Positions 1 through 8,422 are shown, numbered from the stretch's first letter. The stretch is 64,000 nt of DNA from Rhodothalassium salexigens DSM 2132 (GCF_004341375.1 NZ_SLXO01000002.1:62001-126000), one strand, 5' to 3'. Notes: a model not told the origin generated them from the letters alone. Made by a program: numbers and translations.

Positions 1-817
1 GCCGACCCTGGGCGATGGCGGCCCGATATTCGGACAGCTTGTGGGCGTGCTGCGACCAATTCTGGGCCATCAGGTCGCCATAGCCGATGACCGCGTTGAG
101 CGGGGTCCGCAGTTCGTGGCTCATGCCGCTGATGAACACGTCCTGGGTCCGCAAGGCGGCGCGCATGGCGCCGGCATCGCGGCGCGCGGCTTGCATGGCG
201 CGATCATAGTGGGTCTGCAGGCGGCTATAGGCGAAGCACACCAGGGCGGCACCGTTCGCCATCGCCAGCAGCCCGGCGCCGATGCCGACCCAAACCGGCA
301 GGTTCGCCGACGAGACGAACGCCGCCCCGATGGCCAGGACCAGCAATCCCCTGGCGACGAACAGACTGGCCACCGCCCCCTTGACCACCCGATCGACCGA
401 GAGGTCGCGCCACGCGAGCCAGGCGGCGGCGACCCACAACCCCATGGTCATGGCGTGGGTCAGCCATAACGCCAGCGTGTTGACCTGACTGAGCGCGTGC
501 AGCCCGGTCTGGAGACCGATGAAGGCGGGTAGGATGACCAGGAACGCGCGCACCGGCAACCGGCTCATGCCGAACCACACCAGCAATGACGGCAGGCCGT
601 AGACGCTGTAGATGACGAAGTAAATCGCCGCATCGCCCTTCAGCTCGAAGGCCAATTCGACCGAATAGAGCGCGGCATTGACCAGATGCCCGATAGCCAC
701 GAACGCAAAGCGACGATTGACCCTGTTGGACGACAAAACCGCCAGGATGACGAAGGTGAAGGCGTTAGCCGCGATCGCGATGGCGTAGGAAAACGTGTTT
801 ACGATATCGCCATTCAC
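1..817 (-). CDS. Membrane sensor histidine kinase, N-terminal part (3' end outside window)
   Basis: About 272 residues are visible from a GTG start, preceded by AGGAG seven bases upstream; no in-frame ATG fits. The first ~200 residues form a run of hydrophobic segments consistent with about six or seven membrane spans. They are followed by a short charged linker and the dimerisation/H-box FISGMSHELRTPLNAVIGYG, whose His is the expected autophosphorylation site. The ATPase domain lies beyond the window edge. By family this is a cytoplasmic-facing two-component kinase with a membrane sensor module. No cognate regulator is visible, and the gene sits just outside the left end of the prophage remnant. 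Confidence 0.85.
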   Translation of the reverse strand, partial: MNGDIVNTFSYAIAIAANAFTFVILAVLSSNRVNRRFAFVAIGHLVNAALYSVELAFELKGDAAIYFVIYSVYGLPSLLVWFGMSRLPVRAFLVILPAFIGLQTGLHALSQVNTLALWLTHAMTMGLWVAAAWLAWRDLSVDRVVKGAVASLFVARGLLVLAIGAAFVSSANLPVWVGIGAGLLAMANGAALVCFAYSRLQTHYDRAMQAARRDAGAMRAALRTQDVFISGMSHELRTPLNAVIGYGDLMAQNWSQHAHKLSEYRAAIAQGR

Positions 818-1112
818 GGTCGCGCTCCTCGGCCAGCACACTCATGCAACCGGAAGCATCATACGCAAAACAAGATGGCAGGAAAATAGCAAGAGCGGCG
901 CGCCAACACCGCACATTTCCGGCCCGCCGCGTAACCAGCGCAAATTTTCGAAAATCCGATCCAATGCCGACCGGCGCGACCCCGCGCCATGAGCGCCATG
1001 AGACGAGTGGCCCCCGGCCGAAACGCGGTCAAGCCTCCAGAGCAATTGGCAAAAGATGCGGCAACCCAGCCTGGAAACAAACGCGAACGCCGACCTGACT
1101 AGCCGGCGTTAT
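818..1112. other. Intergenic flank left of the prophage
   Basis: No credible gene is seen between the histidine kinase start and the left attachment repeat. Short open frames here have no ribosome site and no recognisable motif. It presumably holds the kinase promoter, which I cannot place confidently. Confidence 0.5.
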
Positions 1113-1157
1113 TGGTGAGCCCGACAGGGTTCGACCTGTGACCTACTGATTAAAAGT
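1113..1157. repeat. Left attachment repeat (attL), partial tRNA-Lys 3' copy
   Basis: These 45 bases repeat the 3' part of the tRNA-Lys gene (CCA end to anticodon loop and stem) found at 8299-8344. They are identical except for one missing A in the T-loop region (TTCGACC against TTCGAACC). Such a duplicated tRNA 3' end is the usual footprint of tyrosine-recombinase integration, so this marks the left end of the element. The single-base deletion means this copy no longer matches a functional tRNA end. Confidence 0.85.
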
Positions 1158-1522
1158 TTTTGTAAAATCAGAGCTTTACCCCTGTTCAAATAGGGGTGTA
1201 ACCGATGTAACCCGTTTCCGATGGGGTCACGAATTTTAGGAGGGCTTGGCCGTGCCGCTGAGGTCGCAATGGTTAATGCGACACTGCCCTGGCCGGCTGG
1301 CGGTCATGCGCTCGGATCGCGTGTGCGAATGGCCGCCGGGACCGGCTCTATCCGGTGCAGAGATTTGCGGAGATTGCATTGCCCTATGATCGCCTCCAAA
1401 GGCGCATCTGGCGGGTGTTTTCGGGTGGTTCCGCAGTGCAGAGAAACCCCCAGGTTTTGAGCGCAGGCGAGGCGGGGGGAGAATTTCGTTTTTCCGCCGT
1501 TTTCGCTGCCCGAACGACGCAG
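1158..1522. other. Non-coding left arm of the prophage remnant
   Basis: No gene is supported here. A short inverted repeat, ACCCCT (1178-1183) and AGGGGT (1192-1197), lies just inside the left repeat and could be an integrase arm site or hairpin. The rest precedes the repeats in front of the Fic gene. Confidence 0.4.
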
Positions 1523-1640
1523 GATCAGTTTTCATGAATATGAGGCCTTGAGAGCCATTTTTCAGGCGCTATGATCAGTTTTCATGATCAAGCCTCGCCA
1601 GAACCCGTTTTCAGGCACAGTGACCGTTTTTCAGGAACAG
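1523..1640 (+). repeat. Degenerate tandem repeat of about 50 bp over the fic start
   Basis: The 15-mer GATCAGTTTTCATGA occurs at 1523-1537 and again, exactly 50 bases on, at 1573-1587, where its ATG is the start of the Fic gene. The rest of the units also align, both ending in TTTTCAGGC (near 1559 and 1608). A shorter third copy, with CCGTTTTTCAGGA, begins near 1624. The first unit reads ATG plus four codons and then a stop. This could be repeated operator sites or a tandem duplication of the gene's 5' end. Confidence 0.6.
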
Positions 1641-3143
1641 CGCCTGCCCGAGCCCGCCGCCCTGGCGGGCTACAGCGCGCTGATCGACGCCTATGGCCTG
1701 GCTGTTCCCCTGCCCCGGACCCTGTGTGGCATTGGCACCCGTCACCGGGTGACAGAGCGCGACGGCTGGCGGATCATGACGCCCCGACACGCGCCCGACG
1801 CCACGCCGGCGGGTCACCTGACCTTCGCCCTGCGCTATGAGGGCCTGGACCTGGCAGTGTTGAAGCGCCTGTTCCTCACCACCGGCCCCGAACCAATCGA
1901 ACGGATCGTGCGCGACCAGCCCACCGGGACCTACGCCCGGCGGCTGTGGTTCCTTTATGAATGGCTGATCGGCAAGCTGCTGGACCTGCCAGATGCGGAG
2001 GCTGGGCGCTACGTGCCGGTGCTGGACCCGCGCCTGCAATGGGGCATAGAGGGCCGGACGGTACGACGCCAACGGGTCAAGAACAATCTGCCGGGCACGC
2101 CGGCGTTCTGCCCGTTGGTGTTCCGCACCCCGACCCTCGACGAGCAGGCGGCGCGCAACCTGGCCGGCCAGGCCCGAGACGTGGCGGCGGCCGTGCCGCG
2201 CGACCTGCTGGCCCGCACCGCGGCCTTCCTGCTGCTGAAGGATTCGAAGTCAAGCTATGCTATTGAAGGCGAACGTCCGCCCCAGGATCGCATCCAGCGC
2301 TGGGGCCGGGCTATCGGAGAAGCCGGACGCCAGGCGCTCGATCGGCAAGAGTTGTTGCGTCTGCAACGAATCGTCATCGGCGATACCCGGTTCGTCCGCT
2401 TAGGCTTTCGAGATGAGGGCGGGTTTGTCGGCAGCCATGACCGCGATAGCCGTCTGCCGCTGCCCGAACACCTTAGCGCCCGCCCCGAGGACCTGGACAG
2501 CCTGATCGACGGCATGATCGCCTTCGACACTGGCCCGGCCCAGGCGCTCGACCCGGTGATTGCGGCCGCCGTGTTGGCGTTCGGGTTCGTCTATGCCCAC
2601 CCGTTCGAGGACGGCAATGGGCGACTGCACCGCTATCTGATCCACCATGTCCTCGCCGAACGCGGCTTCAACCCGCCCGGCTTGGTGTTTCCGGTGTCCG
2701 CCGCGATCCTCGACCGGATCGAGGACTATCGCCGCACGCTTGAGACCTATTCCGCCCGGCTGCTGCCGGTGATCCGGTGGGAACCCACGGAACGGTTCAA
2801 CGTCCATGTGCTCGACGACACCGGCGACTTCTACCGCTTCTTCGACGCGACGCCGCACGCCGAATTCCTCTATGATTGTGTGCGCCGGACGGTCGAACGC
2901 GACTTGCCGCAGGAAGCCCTGTTCCTCCGCCAATACGACGCGTTCCGCGATCGCGTGCAGGCGCTGGTGGACATGCCGGACAGCACAGCCGACCTGCTGT
3001 TCCATTTCCTGGACCAGAATGGCGGCACACTCTCGAAGCGCGCGCGCCAAAAGGAGTTCGCCGCTCTGACCGACACCGAAGCCGCCCAGGTCGAGGATAT
3101 CTTTCGGCAGGCTGTGGCGTCTGCGCCCTTTGCCCTTTTTTGA
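1584..3143 (+). CDS. Fic family protein adenylyltransferase (class II, N-terminal inhibitory motif)
   Basis: 519 residues. The Fic core motif HPFEDGNGRLHR lies at about residues 339-350 and matches HxFx(D/E)GNGRxxR, so the catalytic His and phosphate-binding loop are intact. An inhibitory-helix motif SYAIEG (about residues 224-229) fits (S/T)xxxE(G/N), placing the protein in the self-inhibited class with the inhibitory helix before the Fic core. By family it transfers AMP from ATP to a hydroxyl side chain of a target protein; the target is unknown. The start is the ATG inside the second 15-mer repeat. The N-terminal ~200 residues are an uncharacterised domain. It lies upstream of and co-directional with the Doc module. 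Confidence 0.85.
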   Translation: MIKPRQNPFSGTVTVFQEQRLPEPAALAGYSALIDAYGLAVPLPRTLCGIGTRHRVTERDGWRIMTPRHAPDATPAGHLTFALRYEGLDLAVLKRLFLTTGPEPIERIVRDQPTGTYARRLWFLYEWLIGKLLDLPDAEAGRYVPVLDPRLQWGIEGRTVRRQRVKNNLPGTPAFCPLVFRTPTLDEQAARNLAGQARDVAAAVPRDLLARTAAFLLLKDSKSSYAIEGERPPQDRIQRWGRAIGEAGRQALDRQELLRLQRIVIGDTRFVRLGFRDEGGFVGSHDRDSRLPLPEHLSARPEDLDSLIDGMIAFDTGPAQALDPVIAAAVLAFGFVYAHPFEDGNGRLHRYLIHHVLAERGFNPPGLVFPVSAAILDRIEDYRRTLETYSARLLPVIRWEPTERFNVHVLDDTGDFYRFFDATPHAEFLYDCVRRTVERDLPQEALFLRQYDAFRDRVQALVDMPDSTADLLFHFLDQNGGTLSKRARQKEFAALTDTEAAQVEDIFRQAVASAPFALF

Positions 3144-3187
3144 AACACCGTGATACCATCTGCGCGAGCTAATCAACGAGGTCCACC

Positions 3188-3409
3188 ATGCCTTTAGAAA
3201 AATTTGCCACGCAGTTGGACAGCGATACATTACAGGACCTGCGCGCCCTGGCGAAAACCGAAGGTCGACAGATCCAATCGCTGGTGCAGGAAGCCTTGTC
3301 GGAATACCTGACCGCGAAACGCGAAGGGCGCGCACGCCCTCACGTTCTGCGGGCTTATGAGGGCAGCCTTGAACGCTACGGGTCTGTGTATGAAAAACTC
3401 GCCCGATAA
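3188..3409 (+). CDS. Ribbon-helix-helix antitoxin of the Doc-type toxin
   Basis: 73 residues, start preceded by GAGG. The N-terminal half (FATQLDSDTLQDLRALAKTE) has the length and pattern of a ribbon-helix-helix DNA-binding fold. The C-terminal tail (YEGSLERYGSVYEKLAR) is a charged segment likely to wrap the toxin. Its TAA stop is nine bases before the toxin start, as in a toxin-antitoxin operon. By analogy it neutralises the toxin and represses the operon. It is unlike Phd, the classical Doc antitoxin, in fold. Assignment rests on context and pattern. Confidence 0.7.
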   Translation: MPLEKFATQLDSDTLQDLRALAKTEGRQIQSLVQEALSEYLTAKREGRARPHVLRAYEGSLERYGSVYEKLAR

Positions 3410-3418
3410 TGCAGGCTT

Positions 3419-3811
3419 ATGCACGACTATTTGACCCTGGGCGAAGTCCTTACGCTGCACGAAGATCAGGTTAATCGATTTGGTGGAACGCATGGCGTTC
3501 GCGACTGGGGGCAATTGCAATCCGCACTTTTTCGCCCCCAAACAGGTTACTATCTCGACCTGATCGCTGAAGCGGCAGCCCTTTGGGAAAGCCTATCGCA
3601 GAATCACCCTTTCCTTGATGGCAATAAGCGAACGGCCCTGGCTGCAACCATGGTTTTCTTGGAAATCAATGGTATGGAAGTAACAGCAAAGGCCGATGAT
3701 CTCTGGGGCTTCCTGAGTGAGTGTTACGAGAAACAGCGCCTTTCCCGTGAGGCGCTGGAGGCTTGGCTGCGCGTCAACACCGCCAGCGCCCGGCCCTACC
3801 CGACCGTATAG
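3419..3811 (+). CDS. doc: Death-on-curing (Doc) family toxin
   Basis: 130 residues, the normal length for Doc. The motif HPFLDGNKRTA (about residues 62-72) matches HxFx(D/N)(A/G)NKR, the Doc variant of the Fic loop. In phage P1 Doc this variant phosphorylates elongation factor Tu and stops translation. The gene has no clear ribosome site of its own, so translation probably depends on coupling to the antitoxin nine bases upstream. Its last 16 bases overlap the 3' end of the oppositely directed portal gene. All visible catalytic residues are intact. Confidence 0.85.
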   Translation: MHDYLTLGEVLTLHEDQVNRFGGTHGVRDWGQLQSALFRPQTGYYLDLIAEAAALWESLSQNHPFLDGNKRTALAATMVFLEINGMEVTAKADDLWGFLSECYEKQRLSREALEAWLRVNTASARPYPTV

Positions 3812-4773
3812 TCGTCAAAGCGGACGGCCGGGGCCCCGGCCCAGGCGTTCAGATCCTTGAAGGTCTCCATCAACGGCCGCAGTTCGTTGGCGGCGAACAC
3901 CCGTGCCGCCTTGTCGGCATCGCCGAAGCCGCCGGTGTTGTTGGGGATCACCCCCATCAGTTGAGGCGGCACCCGGTGCGCCGCCATCACGTCATCCCTG
4001 GAAACATTCTTGAGCGACAGGAACTCGTCCTTGGCCGCCACTTCGGCGATCGGGATCACCTTCAGGCCGTCGGTCTTGCCGTTGGGGGCGTACATGAACA
4101 GGTTGCGGAAATTGCCAGGCCCCTTGGCCTCGCGCATGGCTTCGCGCAACCGGTCGATGTCATCCTGGCTCTGGGCCGGATCGGTCATGTAGAGAATGAA
4201 GCCCGCATGGCTGCCATTGACATAATATTTGCGGCGGAACAGCGTCGCCGCTTCGTTCAATAGTGCCGACTGCACCGCGCCCGTATAGGGCGGCATGCCG
4301 TAGATTTCCTGCGAGATATCGGGCTCCATCAGGTGCGCCACCCGGCCCGTGATCGGCTGTTCCTGGCCGTCGATCAGTATCACGAACCCGCCGTCCCGGT
4401 CGCACCGGGTCCAGCGCGCCGGGATCGGCCGGATGGCCAGCGGCTGGCCCAAGCGGTTGGCGATCAGTTCAGCATAGGCGTTGCCGAACACCAGATAGTC
4501 GAGCGCCAGGCGCTTGAAGGTCTGGCGCGACACCAGGTCGGTCGGCCGGAAGCAACTGGACAGGATGTTCGCCTTGACCGTGATTGCCGATTGGTGATGG
4601 GGGTTCGACGGCAACAAGCGCGCCAGGCCGTCAAGGCTGATCGGCGGTTCGTAGAAGCGGCCGTTCCAGGCGGCATGGAAATAGCTCGCCACCTCGCGTC
4701 GGTCGAGCACCGGCGTCGGGTCGCCGAAGGTGAAGGCTTCGCAGTGGCCGGGTCCGGCCGCGCCGTGGTCCAT
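3796..4773 (-). CDS. Phage portal protein (P2 gpQ / PBSX family)
   Basis: 325 residues, close to the 340 or so of P2 gpQ, and apparently complete. Typical portal segments are present, such as the NAYAELI region, a GMPPYTGAVQSALL stretch and the conserved AHRVPPQLMGVIP. The portal forms the dodecameric ring through which DNA enters the capsid. Its ATG overlaps the terminase stop by one base (TGATG), so the two are translationally coupled. With no capsid gene left in the element, the protein has no visible use. Confidence 0.9.
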   Translation of the reverse strand: MDHGAAGPGHCEAFTFGDPTPVLDRREVASYFHAAWNGRFYEPPISLDGLARLLPSNPHHQSAITVKANILSSCFRPTDLVSRQTFKRLALDYLVFGNAYAELIANRLGQPLAIRPIPARWTRCDRDGGFVILIDGQEQPITGRVAHLMEPDISQEIYGMPPYTGAVQSALLNEAATLFRRKYYVNGSHAGFILYMTDPAQSQDDIDRLREAMREAKGPGNFRNLFMYAPNGKTDGLKVIPIAEVAAKDEFLSLKNVSRDDVMAAHRVPPQLMGVIPNNTGGFGDADKAARVFAANELRPLMETFKDLNAWAGAPAVRFDDYTVG

Positions 4774-6566
4774 CAGAACAACTCCATGATGTTGCCCTGG
4801 CCGGCGGTGCTGCCGCTGGCCAGCGTGTCGTCATTGTCGAAGGCGGTGAAATCGAGCCGGTCGAGCGCGTGCATGATCGCCCAGGCCACGTCGGCATGGC
4901 CGGTCTCGCGGTCGCGGCCGGCGGCGAAGGTGGTCTGACGGCCGCTGGCGGTAGCCGTGCGCTTGATGCCCATGAAAGCCATGGCCACGTCGGTCTGTCC
5001 GGCGTCAAACTCGAACAGTCGCTTGGCGATCAGGTGCTTGGCCTTCAGCACCATGCGGCTCTTGGTCTCGACGCTGTACTTGATGCCGCAGGCGGCCGGG
5101 AAGAACGCCCGCACCAGTTCGTAGACGCCGGCGCCGATGGTGGTCATGTCGATGCCGATATGCTCGACCCGGTACTTGGCGGTCAGGCGCCGGATCGCCT
5201 CGGCCTGAGCCTGGAAGTCGACGCCCGCGAAGCTGATCCGTTCCAGCAGCCGATAGCGCCCGCCCTCGACCGCCGGGGGCGCGACCACGGCGATCGAGGC
5301 GCAGTCCTGGTTCAAGGCCGGGTCATATCCCAACCACACCGGCCCGTCATAGGGCGCGGCCTGGTCCGGGTGCCAGTCGGGCCAGGCGTCCCAGGCGTCG
5401 ACCATGCAGCGCTTCAACTCGTCGAAGGTAAAGAAGGCCGCACTGTCGTCGACCCACTCGCACAGGAACAGATTGGCGAAATCCTGGTCATTGTACTCCA
5501 GGCGCAACTGGTCGATGTCGAACAGGTCGCAGCCCTGGGCGGCGGCGTCCTCGATGGTGACGATCTGGCGCCATTGACCGTCGGGGCCGCGCGCGCCCTC
5601 GGCCAGGGCGGCATAAGACACGTCGACCTCGACCCGGTCGGCCTTCTTGCGGCCTTTGTTGAAGGCGTCGCCCGACCAGAATGCGTGGGCGTCGTGATTG
5701 ATGGTCGAAGGGGTCGAGAAATAGGTGATGCGCCATTTCTTGTGCGTGGCCATGGCGCTGGCCACCTTACGAAACTCCAGAAAGCGGCTGATCCAGGCAT
5801 ATTCGTCCAGATAGACATGACCGTGATAGGACTGCGCCGTCTTGGCGTTGGTGCCCAGGAAGTAGAGCGTCGCGCCGTTCCACAGCTTGATCGGCGAGCC
5901 CTTCAATTCCACACCGGTCTCGTCCTTGACGAACTGGACGATGTAGTCGCGGAACACGTGCGCCTGCGCCTTGGAGGCTGACAGGAAGATCTGGTTGTCG
6001 CCGGTGGTGATGGCGTCGATCAACGCTTCGCGCGCGAAGTACCAGGTGGCCCCGATCTGCCGGCTTTTGAGGATGTTGCGCAACCGGTGGCGCTTCGCCG
6101 CGTGCCATCGCCGCTGATAGCCGAACAAGGCCGCGTCCCAGGCCGCGCACAACCGGTCGACCTGGTCGGGGCTCAGGCTGTTCTTTTCGTCCTTCTTCTT
6201 GCGCCGGCCGCGGTCGCGCTTGGCGTTGCGTTCGGCGACCGCAGGGTTGAGATCGCCATCGCGACCGCTGTCCTCGAACCGGCGGATCCGCGCCGTGCGC
6301 TCCAGAATGCGCGCCAGATTGTCCATCTCCGCCAAGTCGCGGTCCGACTTGGCCGGCTGGGCGATCAGCGCCATCAGCCGGTCGTGCACCTGGGCTTCCA
6401 CGCGCACCGCCACCGGCGCGCCGTCCCAATCGTCACGGCGCTTCCAACTGTCGATAGTCGAATAGGGCACGTCCAGAAGCCGGGCGATCTGGGCGCAACT
6501 GGTGCCCCGCCAATAGAGGGTGCGCGCCTCGATGCGCGGCGCCTGGCTGTCTTCGTCCTGGTCCAT
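4773..6566 (-). CDS. Phage terminase large (ATPase) subunit, P2 gpP-like
   Basis: About 597 residues from the chosen ATG; a longer frame starts at 6629. I prefer the inner start because P2-type proteins begin about ten residues before the helix-turn-helix (RTLYWRGTSCAQIARLLDV), and the extra 21 residues are Pro/Ala/Arg-rich. Neither start has a strong ribosome site. An N-terminal HTH precedes an ATPase domain (SRQIGATWY as Walker-A-like, VYLDEYAW as Walker B) and a C-terminal nuclease-like region with LGYDPALNQD and HADVAWA acidic motifs. It packages DNA in P2-like phages. It is divergent from the O-like gene, as in P2. Confidence 0.88.
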   Translation of the reverse strand: MDQDEDSQAPRIEARTLYWRGTSCAQIARLLDVPYSTIDSWKRRDDWDGAPVAVRVEAQVHDRLMALIAQPAKSDRDLAEMDNLARILERTARIRRFEDSGRDGDLNPAVAERNAKRDRGRRKKKDEKNSLSPDQVDRLCAAWDAALFGYQRRWHAAKRHRLRNILKSRQIGATWYFAREALIDAITTGDNQIFLSASKAQAHVFRDYIVQFVKDETGVELKGSPIKLWNGATLYFLGTNAKTAQSYHGHVYLDEYAWISRFLEFRKVASAMATHKKWRITYFSTPSTINHDAHAFWSGDAFNKGRKKADRVEVDVSYAALAEGARGPDGQWRQIVTIEDAAAQGCDLFDIDQLRLEYNDQDFANLFLCEWVDDSAAFFTFDELKRCMVDAWDAWPDWHPDQAAPYDGPVWLGYDPALNQDCASIAVVAPPAVEGGRYRLLERISFAGVDFQAQAEAIRRLTAKYRVEHIGIDMTTIGAGVYELVRAFFPAACGIKYSVETKSRMVLKAKHLIAKRLFEFDAGQTDVAMAFMGIKRTATASGRQTTFAAGRDRETGHADVAWAIMHALDRLDFTAFDNDDTLASGSTAGQGNIMELF

Positions 6567-6717
6567 GGGGGCAACACTGGCAACAGCCGGCCGTGGCGCG
6601 CGCGGCCTTCCAGGTTGCAAGCCGGCCATGACAACCGCTTCCCGGTGGCATCGCCAGAAGCGGCGCGCGCAGCATGGCGCAACCCTGCTGATCGTGCCTC
6701 AACCCCGGGAAGCCCGC

Positions 6718-7245
6718 ATGAAGACGAAGTTCTATCGCGTCTGCCGTTCAGGCCCGACCATCGACGGCCGGACCATCACCCCCGAACAGATCGACCAGAT
6801 GGCCGAGACCTACGACCCCGACACCTATGGCGCGCGGGTCTGGGTCGAGCATCTGCGCTCGCTGCTGCCCAACGACGACGCCCCGTTCAAGGCTTATGGC
6901 GACGTGCTCGCGCTCAAGGCCGAGACCGACCAGGACGGCCACCGGCTACTGCTGGCCCAGATCGACGCCACCGAAGACCTGGTCAAGCTCAACGCCCGGC
7001 GCCAGAAGGTCTATTGGTCGGTGGAGATCGACCCCGACTTCGCCGCCAGCGGCAAGGCCTATCTATGCGGCCTTGCCCTCACCGACACGCCGGCGAGCCT
7101 CGGCACCGAGATCATCAAGCTGTCGCTGACCCATCGCGCCGAACTCAACCAGACCCCGCCCGAACGCCTGTACAGCGTGCCGGTGGACGCGCCCATGGAA
7201 GCCGCCGCGCCGGCTGATGGCCGCCCCCCTTTCTGTTGTCGATGA
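6718..7245 (+). pseudogene. Truncated P2 gpO-like capsid protease/scaffold gene
   Basis: 175 residues against about 280 in P2 gpO. The N-terminal protease part is intact, with the likely triad Asp16 (TIDGR), His45 (VEHLRS) and Ser101 (VYWSVE). LALTDTPASLGTE is also conserved. After about residue 155 the sequence changes to unrelated PADGRPPFCCR and stops, so the C-terminal scaffold half is absent. The next conserved sequence downstream is already integrase, so a deletion has joined the two. A protease without scaffold or capsid is presumably non-functional. Confidence 0.75.
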
Positions 7246-8202
7246 GGTAGCATCGCAGGTGTGGAAGGGAGCCCGGCCCCAGGACCAGTGTCTAAAGAGC
7301 TTTGCCCTGATCGAGGGCCATGTGCTGCGCAGCGGTCGCCGCATGGGCGACGTGCTGGCCGACGCCATCGAGCCGCGCCATGCCGATGCGCTGTATGAGG
7401 CGCTGCAATGGGTCGAAGACATGGCCAAGGACGGCACGGTCACCCGTCGCCGGCGCCTGGCGACCGCCAACGCGGCCATGCGCGCGGCGCGCCTAGTCGA
7501 TCGGTCTGCGTGCCGGCTGGGTGAGGCGCGGCAATCCCTTCTCCAAGATGGGCCTGGACACCAGAGGCGTGGGCGGACGCACCCGGCCGGCCACGCGCGC
7601 CGAGTTGGAAGCCCTGATCCGCACCGCCGATGCCGAGGGCCTGCCCTCGATCGGCACCGCTGCGATGCTGGCGTTCGAACTGTGCCAGCGCGAAGGCGAC
7701 GTGATCGGCACCTGTGATCCGGACGGACGGTGGCACGGGCTGTCGTGGGACGGCTATCGGTGCCGTCGGCCGAGAGCGGGCGGAAATCCAAATCCGCCAG
7801 CACAAGACCGGGACGTGGATCTGGGTGCCCCTTTATGACCGGGACGGCCCTCTGTTCCCGGGCCTGGTCGAGCGCCTGGAGGCCACGCCGCGGCGTGGGC
7901 CGCTGATTGTCATGCGCGACCGCCCCGACCGCCGGGAAAAGGTGCATCTGCCCTACAAGGGCGACTATTTCCGCCACCTCTACCGCCGCTTGGCGGACCA
8001 GGCCGGGCTGCCGCGCGACCTTTACTTCATGGGGTTCCGGCACGGCGGACTGACCGAATTGGGCGACGCCCAGGGCACCGACCAGGAGTTGATGAGCCTG
8101 GGCGGGCACAAGAGCCGGCAGATGCTCACCATCTACACCCGAACCACCCGCACCCAGGCCGCCTCGGCCGCCCGAAAACGCCGTGCGATGCGGGCCGAAT
8201 GA
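7217..8202 (+). pseudogene. Broken tyrosine-recombinase integrase
   Basis: Three consecutive frames together spell one integrase. The first (7217 to about 7495) gives the core-binding region up to ARLV. The second (about 7497-7770) gives GLRAGWVRRGNPFSKMG and the catalytic Arg in CQREGDVIG. The third (about 7765-8202) gives the Lys in QHKTGTW, the GFRHGG motif, GGHKSRQMLTIYTR with the second His and the nucleophilic Tyr. Two single-base indels, near 7495 and 7765, break it, and the N-terminal arm-binding domain is missing. It lies next to the intact tRNA end, the usual place for an integrase. Confidence 0.85.
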
Positions 8203-8298
8203 GCGGAAAGTTCGGAACGGCGGTCTGGGAAAAGGTCGGAATAGCCCTCGCCCGACCGAGCCGGCATGAAAGAAGTGCTTATTTTTCAATGAAATATA

Positions 8299-8344
8299 TG
8301 GTGAGCCCGACAGGGTTCGAACCTGTGACCTACTGATTAAAAGT
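8299..8344. repeat. Right attachment repeat (attR) within tRNA-Lys
   Basis: A 46-nt stretch covering the CCA end, T-arm, variable loop and anticodon loop of tRNA-Lys, duplicated at 1113-1157 with one base lost there. The intact tRNA continues rightward from here. Confidence 0.85.
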
Positions 8345-8374
8345 CAGTTGCTCTACCAGCTGAGCTACGGGCCC
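8299..8374 (-). tRNA. tRNA-Lys (anticodon TTT), CCA encoded
   Basis: 76 nt including an encoded CCA. The acceptor stem GGGCCCG pairs with CGGGCTC, followed by discriminator A. The D-arm has AGCTGGTAGA, the anticodon loop is CTTTTAA (anticodon TTT) and the T-arm contains GGTTCGAACCC. It is the integration target of the prophage remnant; the element sits at its 3' side and the gene is restored intact. Confidence 0.95.
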
Positions 8375-8393
8375 CTTGGCGTGGGCGAGGCGC

Positions 8394-8422
8394 ACCCTAT
8401 GGTTGGCCGCCGCCGGGGTCAA
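8394..8422 (-). promoter_or_regulatory. Likely promoter of tRNA-Lys
   Basis: On the minus strand TTGACC, a 17-base spacer and TAGGGT precede the tRNA 5' end by about 20 bases. The -35 is near consensus and the -10 is weak. It lies outside the prophage, so the tRNA keeps its native promoter. Confidence 0.5.

Larger units (their letters stand above)
1113..8344. mobile_element. P2-like prophage remnant integrated in tRNA-Lys
   Basis: A 7.2 kb element bounded by a 45/46-nt direct repeat derived from tRNA-Lys. Gene order is Fic protein, antitoxin, Doc toxin, then portal (Q-like) and terminase (P-like) leftward, and a scaffold/protease (O-like) rightward. This is the divergent Q-P / O arrangement of phage P2. 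Major capsid, small terminase, tail and lysis genes are missing, and the integrase next to the intact tRNA is broken by frameshifts. It therefore cannot form virions or excise by itself. The Fic and Doc genes look like cargo kept after decay. Confidence 0.85.

Noticed and set aside
1113-1200. Second tRNA-Lys gene at the left repeat
   Set aside because: Only the 3' half is present, with a deleted base in the T-loop, so it is an attachment remnant, not a tRNA gene.
1236-1535. Possible small gene on the minus strand in the prophage left arm
   Set aside because: No ribosome site, no motif, and low-complexity composition; not distinguishable from chance.
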